The notes under the pieces: generated by a model | What the model was told of the DNA's origin: nothing | What the model saw: only the letters and a program-made list of their open reading frames with translations | The model's database searches: none | Made by a program: the position numbers and the translations under genes | Shown: positions 10,521 to 21,202 of the stretch, piece after piece | How the letters are laid out: every line of letters begins with the position of its first letter | Numbering within the stretch: position 1 is the stretch's first letter | Assembly (NCBI GenBank): GCA_017607445.1 | Contig: JAEVHH010000005.1 | Location: 3,539,001 to 3,603,000 of the forward strand | Reading direction: 5' to 3' | From: Histoplasma ohiense | Taxonomy: Eukaryota; Ascomycota; Eurotiomycetes; Onygenales; Ajellomycetaceae | DNA length: 64,000 nucleotides

Positions 10521-12051
10521 CTTAGTTAGTTCCATTTGCGGAGTTCAAACTAGGGTTATTTTATGTCTATTTAGAAGTACCCATGCTAACAATTTCTGTA
10601 CTAATTATTAGACGGAGCGAAGCGAAGTCTCTAAGAATCATACGAAGCTCGAGGCCGGGGCTCGAAGGCTGCTTCTTCATTAACGAAATGATTGGATGAC
10701 AATGTGTTCAAAAATGTAGGTTGAATCTTGATGATTTTATTGGGAGTACGGAGTAGAGGGGACTTTGATATCTCTGATTGATCAAAATGCTGAAAATTCC
10801 CACTTTTATATCTTCAGTGGAGACTTGAGTTTAACACTAGTCCACAATCGGCTGAGATATACCTGCTCGATATCCGTAATAGAATATCGAATGCTAGCTA
10901 TCTAGCTAGCTACCTATCTACCTCCCTATCTTCCAACCAACCTGCCTACTTCATATCCAATCAATCTCTATGAGAATAAACATCATTGTGCAGCAACCCA
11001 CCTACCTGTCAATGCTAGCTTACTAGCTGACTACCTGCCTTCCTACCTGCCTATTTATCTGCTGACATGCTTGAATGAATGATATCTACCAATGGTATAT
11101 ATCGATAATATCTGTGATGATATCTAGCAGTGGGATATATCAATGATATCTACGATGATATTTATCGATGATGATATCAACATAATGAATAATATGACTT
11201 TGCACTTTCGCTCCGTCCTGCCCAGCTGCATGTTTCATGAAGCTCCTGCTATAGAGTGTTGTTCCTGAGCTGTCCAACCCTCTGAAGCAATTAATGATGT
11301 CTTTCATCCCCTGGGACTTAAGAGGTTCGTTTGCCCACCCCCAGAAGGGGGGTGATAGGGGCAGCCTGCCCCTAGTAATAATAGTCAGGGTAGTGTGAAG
11401 TATGTATATTAGTATTAGTAAGATAGCAATCTCTTATACTCAAAGCTAACCACTGATCTCCTAGAATCTACGGATATCAGTGAATATTATATACTTTTGT
11501 TACTCCACTACACAGTCTCACTCATTCATCATATTATTATCTTCTAATGCCCCTTTGCCACTATCTTGCCACTTCTACATATAGATATTTCTGTAGTTCT
11601 CTATTACATTCTTAATATCCTTTCATTTCAATTCTTATTATATAAAAATTTCTTTATACAATCCTTTCTTTCTCTTCTTAATCAATTTGTAATCTGTAAT
11701 TAGAATAACTAGTGCTAAGGTCATTAATCAGTAGTATGCCCGTTACATACAGACATCAACGTTGAATGAAATTCAAAAATGATGTACATTGTTTTTGAAT
11801 CATGATCACTGAACAATTTTTCCATCCGAAATTTGAACCACACTCGGGTTTTTTAGAAGTCGGTATCAAAATGGATATGCATAATCACGTGAATTATTTG
11901 CTTCGGTCCTAGGTTATTCCGAATCCAGCTATTCCGGCGCGTCAAATGGAAAAATATCTTCGGCTTTCCATTCAGGACTGACTTATCTCCGCCCAACAAG
12001 CGGCTCCTACAAGCCTCACCCACCAGCATTCGGGCAGACATATTGCCCACC
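10521..12051. other. gene-free, repeat-rich, AT-rich region
   Basis: This region holds the candidate inverted-repeat element at 10611-11217, then a block around 11290-11400 with G/C-rich hairpin-like sequence (CCCCAGAAGGGGGG, AGGGGCAGCCTGCCCCT), and a strongly AT-rich tract at 11400-11720. The motif AATTTGAACCACACT near 11828-11843 is shared with 46470 and, less well, 44140. The last 150 bp are probably the promoter and 5' UTR of the PWI gene. Confidence 0.45.
10611..11217. mobile_element. candidate non-autonomous inverted-repeat element (MITE-like)
   Basis: The left end GACGGAGCGAAGCGAAGTC and the right end (reverse complement GACGGAGCGAAAGTGCAAAG) share a perfect 11-bp GACGGAGCGAA inverted terminus, followed by imperfect similarity. 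The 607-bp interior has no ORF. It holds degenerate CTAC/CTAT microsatellite (10870-11050) and repeated GATATC/GATGATATC units (10800-11180). No clear target duplication is visible, so the element status is tentative. Confidence 0.4.
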
Positions 12052-14188
12052 ATGGCGACTACTGCAGAGTCAAAGCTAATACGGCAGACCAAATTCCCAC
12101 CGGAATTCTCCAAAAAGGTGGACATGCAAAAGGTCAATATTGAGGTGATGAAGAAGTGAGTTAGCTCGGTGAAGGTTGCCGTCACGATGAATGTTGTGTT
12201 TGTTGACAGTGTTTTAACCCAATTTTATTGTAGGTGGATTGCTGGCAAAATATCTGGGATCCTAGGAAATGAGGATGATGTGGTTATCGAGCTTTGTTTC
12301 AATTTGCTGGAGGGTTCTCGCTTTGTACGTCTACACTGGTTTTCCTCTTGGTAACACAATCGAGCGCCCGTACATATACTAACAGCAAGCCGATATTTGT
12401 TGGTAGCCTGATATCAAACTTCTACAAATCCAACTCACCGGATTTTTGGACAAGGATACGCCCAAGTTTTGTAAAGAGCTCTGGAATTTATGTCTCAGCG
12501 CGCAAAACAACCCACAAGGCGTACCGAAGGAATTATTGGAGGCTAAGAAACTAGAACTGAGACAAGAAAAAGTGGCTCACCTAAAACTTAAAGCTCAAGA
12601 ACATGTTCGCTATGCTAACTTTTGAATAGCTCGAGTCTGAAAGGTTAGCTGAAGAAGCCAGGCGGCGCAGGGAAGAGGAGAGGATGCGTGAACGTGAGCT
12701 GGAAGCTCTACGGCAGCAAGAACGTGCTGAACGTGGTCGCCGTGGTGGCAGGGATCGATGGGCTGACAGAGATGCTCGCTCGCCGCCGTCAAGACGGAGA
12801 AGTTTGGACAGATACCGCGACCATGGCAGACGTAAAGCGGATACCTGGGCTCCATCTGGAGGCCGGAGTTCACGCTGGTCGGACGATCGTGGTCGTCGCA
12901 CATCTAGGTCAATATCCCGATCTATATCGCGATCTACCTCAAGTTCATCGCTCTCTCCCTCTCCTCACCGAAGGGCGCGCGGACGTCACGGACCCACAAG
13001 GCGCCGACGATCGCTAAGTTATTCTCGTTCACCAGACAGGAGGGATCGCAAACGAAGGAGAAGGCGTAGCCCCGATCGTGATGATATTCTCACTAGGTCT
13101 AGCTCCGTCAATAGACCATATCGTTCACGCTCTCCCAGAGGACGTCGGAGAAAATCTCTCACCTCTTCCTCCCGGAGCTTATCCCGCACCGTTTCGCGTC
13201 ACGTCTCCACTTCAAGGTCACCTCCTTCTCTGTCCTCGTTGCGTCATAGGTCGCGCTCACGATCACCGTTCCGAGCGAATGGTGACAAGCGTGGTGCAAG
13301 ATCTCGAGGGAGAAGATCACCATCACCCGCTGCGAAAGCTTATAGAACAAATTCAAGAGCTGATATTACCAAGGACCACCCCAAATCCCGCGATGATCGC
13401 CGTCGTCGAAGCCGCAGCAGAAGCAGCAGTCGCAATCACAACCGAAGTAGAGAACGACCCAGTTACCGCAGACGCAAGAATCCAAGCGGAAGCAGGTCTC
13501 GTACTCGCTCCCGTAGCCCGTTCCGCGACCGAGACAGGAATCGAAACCGTGACAGAAGCCACTCTGGCAGTCGCGGTTCGCCTCAGGATAGAAGTGACAG
13601 AAAAAGACATCAATCGATTGAGAGATATGCCCCAGCACCCAGAAGACGCTACAAAAGCCCTTCCACATTCCCTTCTCCAGCTCCAGAGAAACGACAGACT
13701 ATCGTAGCTGATTCACAAGAAGAAGAAAAGGAAAAGAAAGGTTCGCACTCACCGCCTCCTGCCTCGCGTAGCAGCAAAAGTTCGGAAGCGGAACCAAGAC
13801 GGGAATCTCAGCCGGTACGTAAGGGCCTTCAAGACAGAGTTGAACAAGAAGACAAGGAAAAGGAAGATGGACAAGCTGCAGGCGTTGAAGTGGTGCGTAG
13901 CTGAAATCTTTCCTTTTCGGTTTTCAAAATAGCGCAGAGGCCGATAATGGATAAAGTTATGTGTGTTGAAGAATCTTTCTTTATATTCTCCGCGCATACT
14001 TATACCTGTTGAGAAAATATTAATACAATTTGCTAACTTGCTCGTTCTTCTCATCCGTTTTTGTACAAGTTTAGAAGTCAACCCAGCCCTCCAAATCCCG
14101 TTTAACCGGTACTGAACTTCGTGAAAGACTTGCACGAGAGAAGGTCAAGGCACTTCGCAGAGAAAGTATAGAGGGGAAAAAGAAGTGA
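12052..14188 (+). CDS. PWI-domain SR-rich splicing protein (SRm160/SRRM1-like)
   Basis: Exons 12052-12155, 12234-12324, 12407-12571, 12630-13892 and 14075-14188, 578 aa; every junction is in phase. The PWI domain spans about residues 20-120: KKVDMQKVNIEVMKKWIAGK with the family's P/KWI motif, GNEDDVVIELCFNLLE, IQLTGFLD and ELWNLCLSAQNNPQGVP. A charged helix (ESERLAEEARRRREEERM) follows. Residues of roughly 170-470 form an Arg/Ser domain with many RS, SR and RSRSP units. The last exon encodes LTGTELRERLAREKVKALRR, a basic amphipathic helix. PWI proteins bind nucleic acid and act in pre-mRNA splicing and mRNA 3' processing in the nucleus. Two introns have perfect CTAAC branch sites (near 12378 and 12614); the third intron has an unusual GTGGCT donor. 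Confidence 0.85.
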
Positions 14189-14902
14189 CTTCCTAACCAG
14201 GGGTAAGTAAACTGGTACAGGATATGGGGGGGGGAAAAAATGTGATTTTTTAAAACCCCGTGCTTTTCTTTCCACAAACCTGCTGTTGTGACGGCCTTTA
14301 CCGTAGTCGAATTCCTCTGCTCGCTATGCTCACACCCCGACCTAAAGATGGATTTTATCCTGATCTTTCTTGTTGCAATTCAGAATTCTGTACATGAATT
14401 TGTTGCATTTCATTTTCCCGACCCCGCAGAGGATGTTTTTAATGAACTTGGTTTGCAAGCATTTTCTTTTACTCAATCCCATATTCATGTGAACTTCCCA
14501 CTCGCCGACATTCAGTATCCACACTTGTTTTATACACGATGGATGTAGCATGAGATTTTAACAGAAATGTTTTATACTATCAATGGCCTATGTATCCCCC
14601 TTTTAATCTGGACGCTCTATTAGCGGTAATTAAGGGCCCGATTTTAATAATGACGGGAATTTATATTTGAGATTCCAGATTGTATGTAGCCTGTGTCGCT
14701 CATCGGACTCTTGCTGGGGCTAAAAATATGGTTGTCATGGAAACAATGTTGATATGAGCACGTGACAATTTCCTTTCCAGCCCAACTCATTCGCTCTTCA
14801 CCATGACCTTTTTATCTCCATGAAAATACTCGACAACGGCGATTATCTTTTATAGATTATATATCTGGAATTGATGCGTCCAGATACGCGTCAGGTATTG
14901 GT
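14189..14902. other. intergenic, AT-rich
   Basis: Contains the 3' UTR of the PWI gene, with a G-run followed by an A-run near 14226-14238, and the MPS1 promoter. The short ORFs here have no domain. No other feature is visible. Confidence 0.5.
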
Positions 14903-17521
14903 ATGGCAACGACAACGGCAACGTCAACGACACCCTCAATTCCGTTGACATACAATAACTTCAATCGCCCAGGGTCATCATTATCGTCGCGGCAACAACT
15001 TCCCCCAACAACGATTTCTCGATCGATGTCCACCCGTGTGTCACCCAATTCAGGCGCATCCAGTTTCCACAGCTCTTTTTTCCCAATGTCAAGAACACGT
15101 TCCTTTTCCATTGGAGACAGCTCTGATGATGATTTCCCGGAGCCCATCAAATTCAGCGCATCTGTCAAGGCGTTATTAGGAGAAGAGGATGGGTCAAATA
15201 TTGATATCTCCCCGCGCCGTGGAAGCAATGTGGATCAAATCCAAAAAGCAGCCATGAGTATGAATGGTGAACTACGCTCGTTACATTCACTGCAGGAGAA
15301 GCAGGTGCGCATTGCGTCGCCAAGAGAACAGGCCACGGGGAGCCCGTCTCCTAGAATTGTGAGAGTCAATTCTCCTCGCGTTTCCCCAAGAACATTAGAT
15401 AGAGAGAGCCCCCGGTTGGAAAGCAAGGATGAAAAGATAAATGGGTCTGAACTGCATTATCCTTGTGGCGGGGATTTTATTACACCCGCTGCACCAAGGA
15501 CCAGAGTGGTGCGTGTTACGGCTTCCAGGAGCAATTCTCACTCTCCACCAACGGTGTCTCCCAGTGGAACTAGGTCGAGTGAGAGGTCTTCCAAGCAGGG
15601 GGGAAGTCGTCTAGGGGACCGTTCTTTTTCCGGTGACGAGCGTCGTCGCGAAGAGAACGTTTACCGATCTGGTTCCTCAGTTAGTGTGCGGCGAACGCGG
15701 CCTAGTGAGGATACGGGGATGCAAAGTTCGTTACGGGTAAAGAGAGTTGGTAAATTAACAGGTTCGTTTCTCAACGGACCAGCGCGTCGTGGTGTTATTC
15801 GGAGACAAAGTGAAGACGTGGTAGAGGAGCCGGCAAATGAATGGCCAAATTCAAACGGCAGCCCTCATACCAGCAAAGAAGAACCTCACCAACAGGAATC
15901 GGAATCCCCACCCCTCCGTGATCGCGACCAAGCTCTTGTTGAAAAGCCTCAATCGTATCCCAGGCTTGCGCAAAGTCGCACTGGATCGCCTGTCCCAATA
16001 CAGGTGTCGAAGATACTCCCAGAGCCGGAAAAGCTGGTCGATAATGCCTTCTTGAGATCCAATTCACCCCAAGCTCCTAGTTCAATGTCGAAATCTCCAT
16101 TATCAACAGAGCAAAAGGATTCTTCACGATCTACCAGAGAAGCGCCTGCGTTTTATCATGTACCCCCTTTCCTCTCGCGAGCAACGAGTGGCGGCCAAGA
16201 AAATGATCCACCACCAACGTTTAAAAAGCCAAAGTCTCAGGGCCTTAGTCTTTTAGATAAGGCTGAAAAGTTCTCAGTGATTTATGACGATGACAAGGAA
16301 CTAGCCAAGCCCACGCACCCAACCATGTCACCTCGCAGACCCCTAGCTCCCAAGGATAACAACACTCCACATAGACCAGCTCCACCGCCCCCAAAAATGA
16401 GCGTTCTGGAAACAGCGACCGCACCCGCAGGAGCTACTTCGTCCCAAGCTCGGAGGAAACGCGTCCAGGTTACCATTAATCGCAAGCCCTTTACAAGACT
16501 AGACTGCATTGGGCGAGGGGGAAGCTCTAGAGTCTACCGTGTCATGGCCGAAAACTGTAAAATATTCGCACTTAAAAGAGTCAATTTGGAGGACGTTGAC
16601 CCAAGTGCCCTTGCTGGGTATAAGGGAGAGATTGATTTACTCAAAAAGCTCGAGAACGTGGATCGCGTAGTGCGATTGTTTGATTACGAAGTCAACGAGG
16701 AGAAGCATGCACTCAGTGTTCTCATGGAGTTTGGTGAGTCGGATCTACAAAGGATTCTCACGCTACGACTAAATACAGAAGACGCTGTGTTTGATTCTGC
16801 CTTCACGCGATATTACTGGAAGGAAATGCTCGAGTGTGTTCAAGCTGTTCACGAATTCGACGTCGTCCATTCAGATCTCAAACCTGCCAATTTCGTCCTA
16901 GTTAAGGGAAACCTGAAATTAATTGATTTTGGCATCGCAAACAAGATCCAGGATGACACTGTCAATGTTCACCGCGAGCAGCAAATCGGCACTCCAAATT
17001 ACATGGCACCCGAAGCTCTTATCGACATCAATGCCGCAAGCGGCCTTCCCTCGACTGTCGGAAAGATGATGAAAGTCGGCAAACCAAGTGACGTCTGGAG
17101 TTTAGGCTGTATCCTCTATAAAATGGTCTATGGCGAACCACCCTTTGCGCACATCACCAAACCTTTTGAGCGCATTATGGCCATTCCCAATCCGAAGGTG
17201 ATCATTGAATTCCCAGCTTTCGGCGTTGGTGGTGCATCCGTACCACCAGGCCTCATACGGACTCTGAAGCGTTGCCTTCAGCGTGATCCGCGTCTGCGGC
17301 CCACAGTGCAGGAGTTGCTTGGTCAGCGAGATCCGTTTCTATATCCAGAAGCAAACTTGGAAGGTTCGGTGCCCATGACGCAGGAGATGTTGGGGAGGAT
17401 ATTGACGAATGTCGTCAATCATTGTAAGGCAAGGGGACCTCCGAAGGAGGAGGACCTAGCCGGGTGGCCCGCCGGATTTTTTGCGAAGATTCGATCAGCG
17501 CTCGAGGAAGATGCGCTTTGA
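14903..17521 (+). CDS. MPS1: dual-specificity spindle-checkpoint kinase Mps1/TTK (fission yeast Mph1)
   Basis: Single-exon ORF of 872 aa. Residues 1 to about 520 are a disordered Ser/Pro/Arg-rich N-terminus with many SP and TP sites. The kinase domain runs from about 530 to 815: a glycine loop IGRGGSSRVYRV, the ATP lysine in FALKRVN, HSDLKPANF with catalytic Asp658, IDFGIANKI with Asp675, then VNVHREQQIGTPNYMAPEA. HSD in place of HRD and the NVHREQQIGT activation segment are hallmarks of the Mps1/TTK family. Mps1 phosphorylates kinetochore Spc105/Knl1 MELT repeats to load the spindle checkpoint and, in yeast, helps spindle pole body duplication. Upstream ATGs near the start are out of frame, which supports 14903. 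Confidence 0.93.
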   Translation: MATTTATSTTPSIPLTYNNFNRPGSSLSSRQQLPPTTISRSMSTRVSPNSGASSFHSSFFPMSRTRSFSIGDSSDDDFPEPIKFSASVKALLGEEDGSNIDISPRRGSNVDQIQKAAMSMNGELRSLHSLQEKQVRIASPREQATGSPSPRIVRVNSPRVSPRTLDRESPRLESKDEKINGSELHYPCGGDFITPAAPRTRVVRVTASRSNSHSPPTVSPSGTRSSERSSKQGGSRLGDRSFSGDERRREENVYRSGSSVSVRRTRPSEDTGMQSSLRVKRVGKLTGSFLNGPARRGVIRRQSEDVVEEPANEWPNSNGSPHTSKEEPHQQESESPPLRDRDQALVEKPQSYPRLAQSRTGSPVPIQVSKILPEPEKLVDNAFLRSNSPQAPSSMSKSPLSTEQKDSSRSTREAPAFYHVPPFLSRATSGGQENDPPPTFKKPKSQGLSLLDKAEKFSVIYDDDKELAKPTHPTMSPRRPLAPKDNNTPHRPAPPPPKMSVLETATAPAGATSSQARRKRVQVTINRKPFTRLDCIGRGGSSRVYRVMAENCKIFALKRVNLEDVDPSALAGYKGEIDLLKKLENVDRVVRLFDYEVNEEKHALSVLMEFGESDLQRILTLRLNTEDAVFDSAFTRYYWKEMLECVQAVHEFDVVHSDLKPANFVLVKGNLKLIDFGIANKIQDDTVNVHREQQIGTPNYMAPEALIDINAASGLPSTVGKMMKVGKPSDVWSLGCILYKMVYGEPPFAHITKPFERIMAIPNPKVIIEFPAFGVGGASVPPGLIRTLKRCLQRDPRLRPTVQELLGQRDPFLYPEANLEGSVPMTQEMLGRILTNVVNHCKARGPPKEEDLAGWPAGFFAKIRSALEEDAL

Positions 17522-18334
17522 TCAGACCAGTCCTTATCATTCGCTATTGGCAATTTCCATTTCGGTTTTCTAATTTGTTGTTTTCCTGTTTTGTATCTTT
17601 TGGTTGGGTATCTTGGCAGTTCTCATTGCCCTGGCGAGTTTAATTTTTGTCCTGGTGCTGTGGAGTACTTTCGTATTTTTGACCTCTGGTCCAAGGTCTA
17701 TTGGACCCATCTTGGCTATATTCTCCTTTTCCCCCTCTCGCCTTGGGCATACTTTGATTGTTCAATTCATTTGCTGCGTTCCAGCGTCGTTTTTTCTACT
17801 AGAGGAAGATCCCTCGTGTTTCCGAGTCAATTTCCGCTTTTCTATTCTCATTCTTGGAACTTGTTTGGTAACCCTTCATGGTTTCGATTACTTATTGGCA
17901 TTACCTTGGACACTTTTACAACTTTCGATACCTAGCTTTTCTTCATTATATACTAATGTGGATATGACCTATTTATTCTTCATCATTCTGGCATTGTTGA
18001 ATCTTCTCTCCATTTTGGCTTTCTTATCACAGAACATCCTAACCAAATGGCTCAATGCGGTCGTGATTAAATACTTTATTTTGCGAATGAAATATCTATA
18101 ATAAAATTTTGCAATTCGAACGAACAAGAAAACATGATGTGCAAATGGAGCATAATGGTACAGAACAAAATTTTACATCATAATAGAAAAGAAGGAATAG
18201 AAAGCTCCTAATCAGACAACCGGAAATTACGCAGCATCGAAACCATTCCAGCGTACATAACATACACTGAGTAAGTCAACGGAAAATAGGTATCTTCAAT
18301 CCTGCTCAAAAGAATGAACCCAAATGCAAGAAAA
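17522..18334. other. intergenic, convergent 3' ends
   Basis: T-rich 3' flank of MPS1 and the 3' flank of the bL21m gene. Long open frames exist at 17591-18101, but they are Phe/Leu/Ser-biased products of T-rich DNA. I see no gene. Confidence 0.5.
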
Positions 18335-19093
18335 TCACTCCTTCTCTACCCCTTTCAGTCCTGCCATACCCTCCATGTCTTCACTCACAATCTCCGCCCC
18401 CTCGTTAACCAATTCATCCAACCCCTTGACCTTAACATCTACGACCCTCAAGATCGTATACCTATGTTTACTCTTCACCCGCCTCACATGTCTCTGTCTC
18501 TGCTTGGTCTTCTCCTTGATGCGGAGTGGCTCCGACTCTGTCCCAATAACCCTCACCCGGCACTCGAAGAGCCGCTCGTCAACGTATGGTGCCCCCTTGA
18601 GCGTAAAGTCGCGCGAGCCGATTACTGATGCCCGGTTGAAACGGAGGATGTCGCCCGCCTTTACATTGGGCATGAGGAAGGGAAGACGGAGTGTGTCGCC
18701 CGCTGTTAGGAGATAGGGGCGCGCGTGCAGGTGGGCGGTAATGTAGTGAGGTGTTTGTGTGGTAAGATGCGGGAGGAGAGAGGTTAGAGACGGTGTAAGG
18801 GTCAGGGCTTTTGTAAAGGTGGGTGGGATGGGGAGTTTATTTGGTGGTATGGTTGTCGTAGTCGAGGCGGATGTTGATGTGGATTGGGGTGGAGAGCTTG
18901 GAAATGTAGACAATTCCGATTGTGATGGCACATCTGTTGTAGTTTGTTCGCCAGATTGTGGAGGAATTTCGGGCGGTGTTGCGTGGAACGGGATTGTTGA
19001 GGTTTGATGTATGTATGCTGCTCGAGTCAATGGGATGATGGAGGGAATCCACCGAATGTCCAGCGGGGTGCGGATGGAGGATCTTGCAAACAT
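18335..19093 (-). CDS. mitochondrial large-subunit ribosomal protein bL21m
   Basis: Uninterrupted ORF, 252 aa from the ATG at 19091-19093 (MFARSSIRTPLDIRW). An in-frame ATG 14 codons upstream exists, but the chosen start gives a basic mitochondrial presequence. A Ser/Thr/Pro-rich linker follows to about residue 100. The L21 domain fills the C-terminal half: YLLTAGDTLRLPFLMPNVKAGD, FECRVRVIGTESEP and KRQRHVRRVKSKHRYTILRV, matching the bL21 core with its basic KxKxHRQ-type tail. The protein is part of the mitoribosome large subunit (yeast Mrpl49 is the counterpart). It is divergent from NSA2 with 345 bp between starts. Confidence 0.85.
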   Translation of the reverse strand: MFARSSIRTPLDIRWIPSIIPLTRAAYIHQTSTIPFHATPPEIPPQSGEQTTTDVPSQSELSTFPSSPPQSTSTSASTTTTIPPNKLPIPPTFTKALTLTPSLTSLLPHLTTQTPHYITAHLHARPYLLTAGDTLRLPFLMPNVKAGDILRFNRASVIGSRDFTLKGAPYVDERLFECRVRVIGTESEPLRIKEKTKQRQRHVRRVKSKHRYTILRVVDVKVKGLDELVNEGAEIVSEDMEGMAGLKGVEKE

Positions 19094-19438
19094 GGTTGCT
19101 GCTGGCAGTACTATGAAATTGTCTCCCAGTAACAAGGCAAGTATTGTGTTCTAGTCCCCCGGCTCTGGTCCTCCGTCAATTGTTACGGAGCGTCCTCCTT
19201 CAAGATACTCGGTATATTTCTTGTCACTTTTTAGAAGTTGAAGAAAATACACTCTGGATGGCGCAAATGGCCGCTTGGGCTACCGTATCAATCACGTGTA
19301 TAAATCGCTTATGTAATTATCATGTGATTCTACCAGGCCAGTTATCGATAAATTCCAACCTCAACTTTTTTTCAGTAATGTAGAGCTCCACAGTCGAAGT
19401 CTCCAGGATTGTAAAGGCCGGCTCTTTCTGCCCTCATA
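19094..19438. promoter_or_regulatory. bidirectional promoter of bL21m and NSA2
   Basis: A 345-bp gap between two divergent starts, both encoding ribosome-related proteins. No canonical TATA box stands out. Confidence 0.45.
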
Positions 19439-20487
19439 ATGCCTCAGAACGAGTTCGTTTGCTCAAGCTCCTCTCTTCTTCTGAATTCGTGGCCAGTCCT
19501 ACTAACACAATTTTCTAGGTATATCGAGCGATGGCAGAAACAATACGGGGAGCGGTTTGTGAATCCCCAATGAAACCTATGAAGGCAACCCTGCAGATAT
19601 TATGCAACAAGCTGACCTCTTCCCCCTTTGCAAAACAGCCTTGACCACGAGGAACGCACCCGCAAGCGCATAGCTCGTGAAGCGCACAAACAATCTCACG
19701 ATGCGCAATCCTTCCGCGGCCTACGGGCCAAGCTGTACCAAAAGAAGCGCCATGCGGAGAAGATCGAGATGAAGAAACGGATAAGGGCGCAAGAAGAGAA
19801 AAATGTCAAGTCGTCTGCACCTAACGAACCATCCTCCACGCCACTACCAAACTACCTTCTCGACAGGTCCCAGGAGACTAATGCGAAATCGCTTTCAAGC
19901 GCCATTAAGAATAAGCGTGCTGAGAAGGCGGCCCAGTTCTCAGTCCCTCTACCAAAAGTTAAGGGAATAAGCGAAGAGGAGATGTTCAAGGTTGTCAAGA
20001 CGGGAAAGAAGACAGCGAAAAAGTCGTGGAAACGTATGATTACCAAGCCTACCTTTGTTGGCGCCGACTTCACCCGGAGACCAGTCAAGTACGAACGTTT
20101 CATTCGACCCATGGGTCTTCGTTATAAGAAGGCGAACGTCACGCATCCGAAATTGGGCGTTACTGTACAGCTACCGATTATCAGTGTCAAGAAGAATCCT
20201 CAGAGCCCTATGTATACGCAACTGGGAGTGTTGACCAAGGGAACTATTATCGAAGTCAACGTGAGCGAACTGGGACAAGTCACGGCGAGCGGAAAGGTCC
20301 TATGGGGCAAGTTCGCACAAATAACCAACAGTTGTGAAAATGATGGATGTGTTAATGCGTGAGTTTTCAACATTTTTCCTCCTTCGACCTCCCATTACCG
20401 GAGACTGTACTCTCCATTTTATGTTATGTATCCCTCAGATCGATTGAAGCTCGCTAACCAATCCTCTACAGCGTGCTCCTGGTGTAA
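19439..20487 (+). CDS. NSA2: 60S ribosome biogenesis factor Nsa2
   Basis: Exons 19439-19452, 19519-19554, 19639-20358 and 20472-20487, 261 aa, the same length as yeast Nsa2. The first coding exon is only 14 nt (MPQNE), the second 36 nt ([11 protein letters not shown]), and the last 16 nt (VLLV plus stop). Phases 2/2/2 close exactly and rebuild the family's N-terminus and its invariant DGCVNAVLLV end. The middle contains [77 protein letters not shown] and [13 protein letters not shown]. Nsa2 binds pre-60S particles and is needed for 27S rRNA processing in the nucleolus. The microexon structure means ORF-only gene finders would lose both ends. Confidence 0.93.
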
Positions 20488-21202
20488 TCCTCTTCTTTAT
20501 CTTCCAACCTCTGATGACACCTTTCGCTCCCATATCTCTCCTTCATTTCCACGACTTTAAGGAATGGCCTGTAACCACCAGCTTCGTCACTCGACTTTCA
20601 ACAAAAAAAAAAACTTTCTTTCCTCCTATCAAGAAACCATGATAGAAGGAATCAAAACGCATTGAGTTAAATACCGTCAATTACCTCACCTAACTTTTTT
20701 TTCTTTTCTTTTTCTTTCAATGGCGTTTTGGCGAAATAGAGGTGGAAACAAAACGTTGCAAGATTTCCTCTGGTGGTGTTTCTTGTGATTTTCAATTTTG
20801 CATCTCCTTCAAGGATTTTTTAGAACCCCCCTCTTTTCGTGTGAGGGAACCCAATTTCCTTTTCTCCTATCTCTCTCCCAAAATGAGATGGAGGACAGAA
20901 CCTCGTTATTTTTAGGACAGAAGTTTCTTTGACTTGCATAAATCTACTCTGTCCTTTCAGCCACTTACTACACCGCTAACCTCCTCCATGTCGTATTTCA
21001 TGAAACGAGAAAAAAGGAAATGAAAAAGTGAAAATAATCTTATATCTATATACAACTATGCAAATGCCACAAACAGGAAATATGTGCTTACAGGAGAGGA
21101 GGTACTATATAAATGACCAAGGAAAAGAAAAAAAAGATAGAGAGAGAAGTAAAGAGAGAAGAGGAAAAACCAAACAAATCAGCACATAACGAGGCAGGTA
21201 TC
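20488..21202. other. intergenic, convergent 3' ends
   Basis: A T-rich and A-rich 3' region with poly-A (about 20600-20611) and pyrimidine tracts. No gene is seen. Confidence 0.5.

Noticed and set aside
13078..13707. 209-codon plus-strand ORF inside the PWI gene
   Set aside because: Alternative frame of the Arg/Ser-repeat region; open because of repetitive codons.
17591..18101. Long hydrophobic plus-strand ORFs after MPS1
   Set aside because: Phe/Leu/Ser composition follows from T-rich 3' flank; no domain, and two overlapping frames are equally open.
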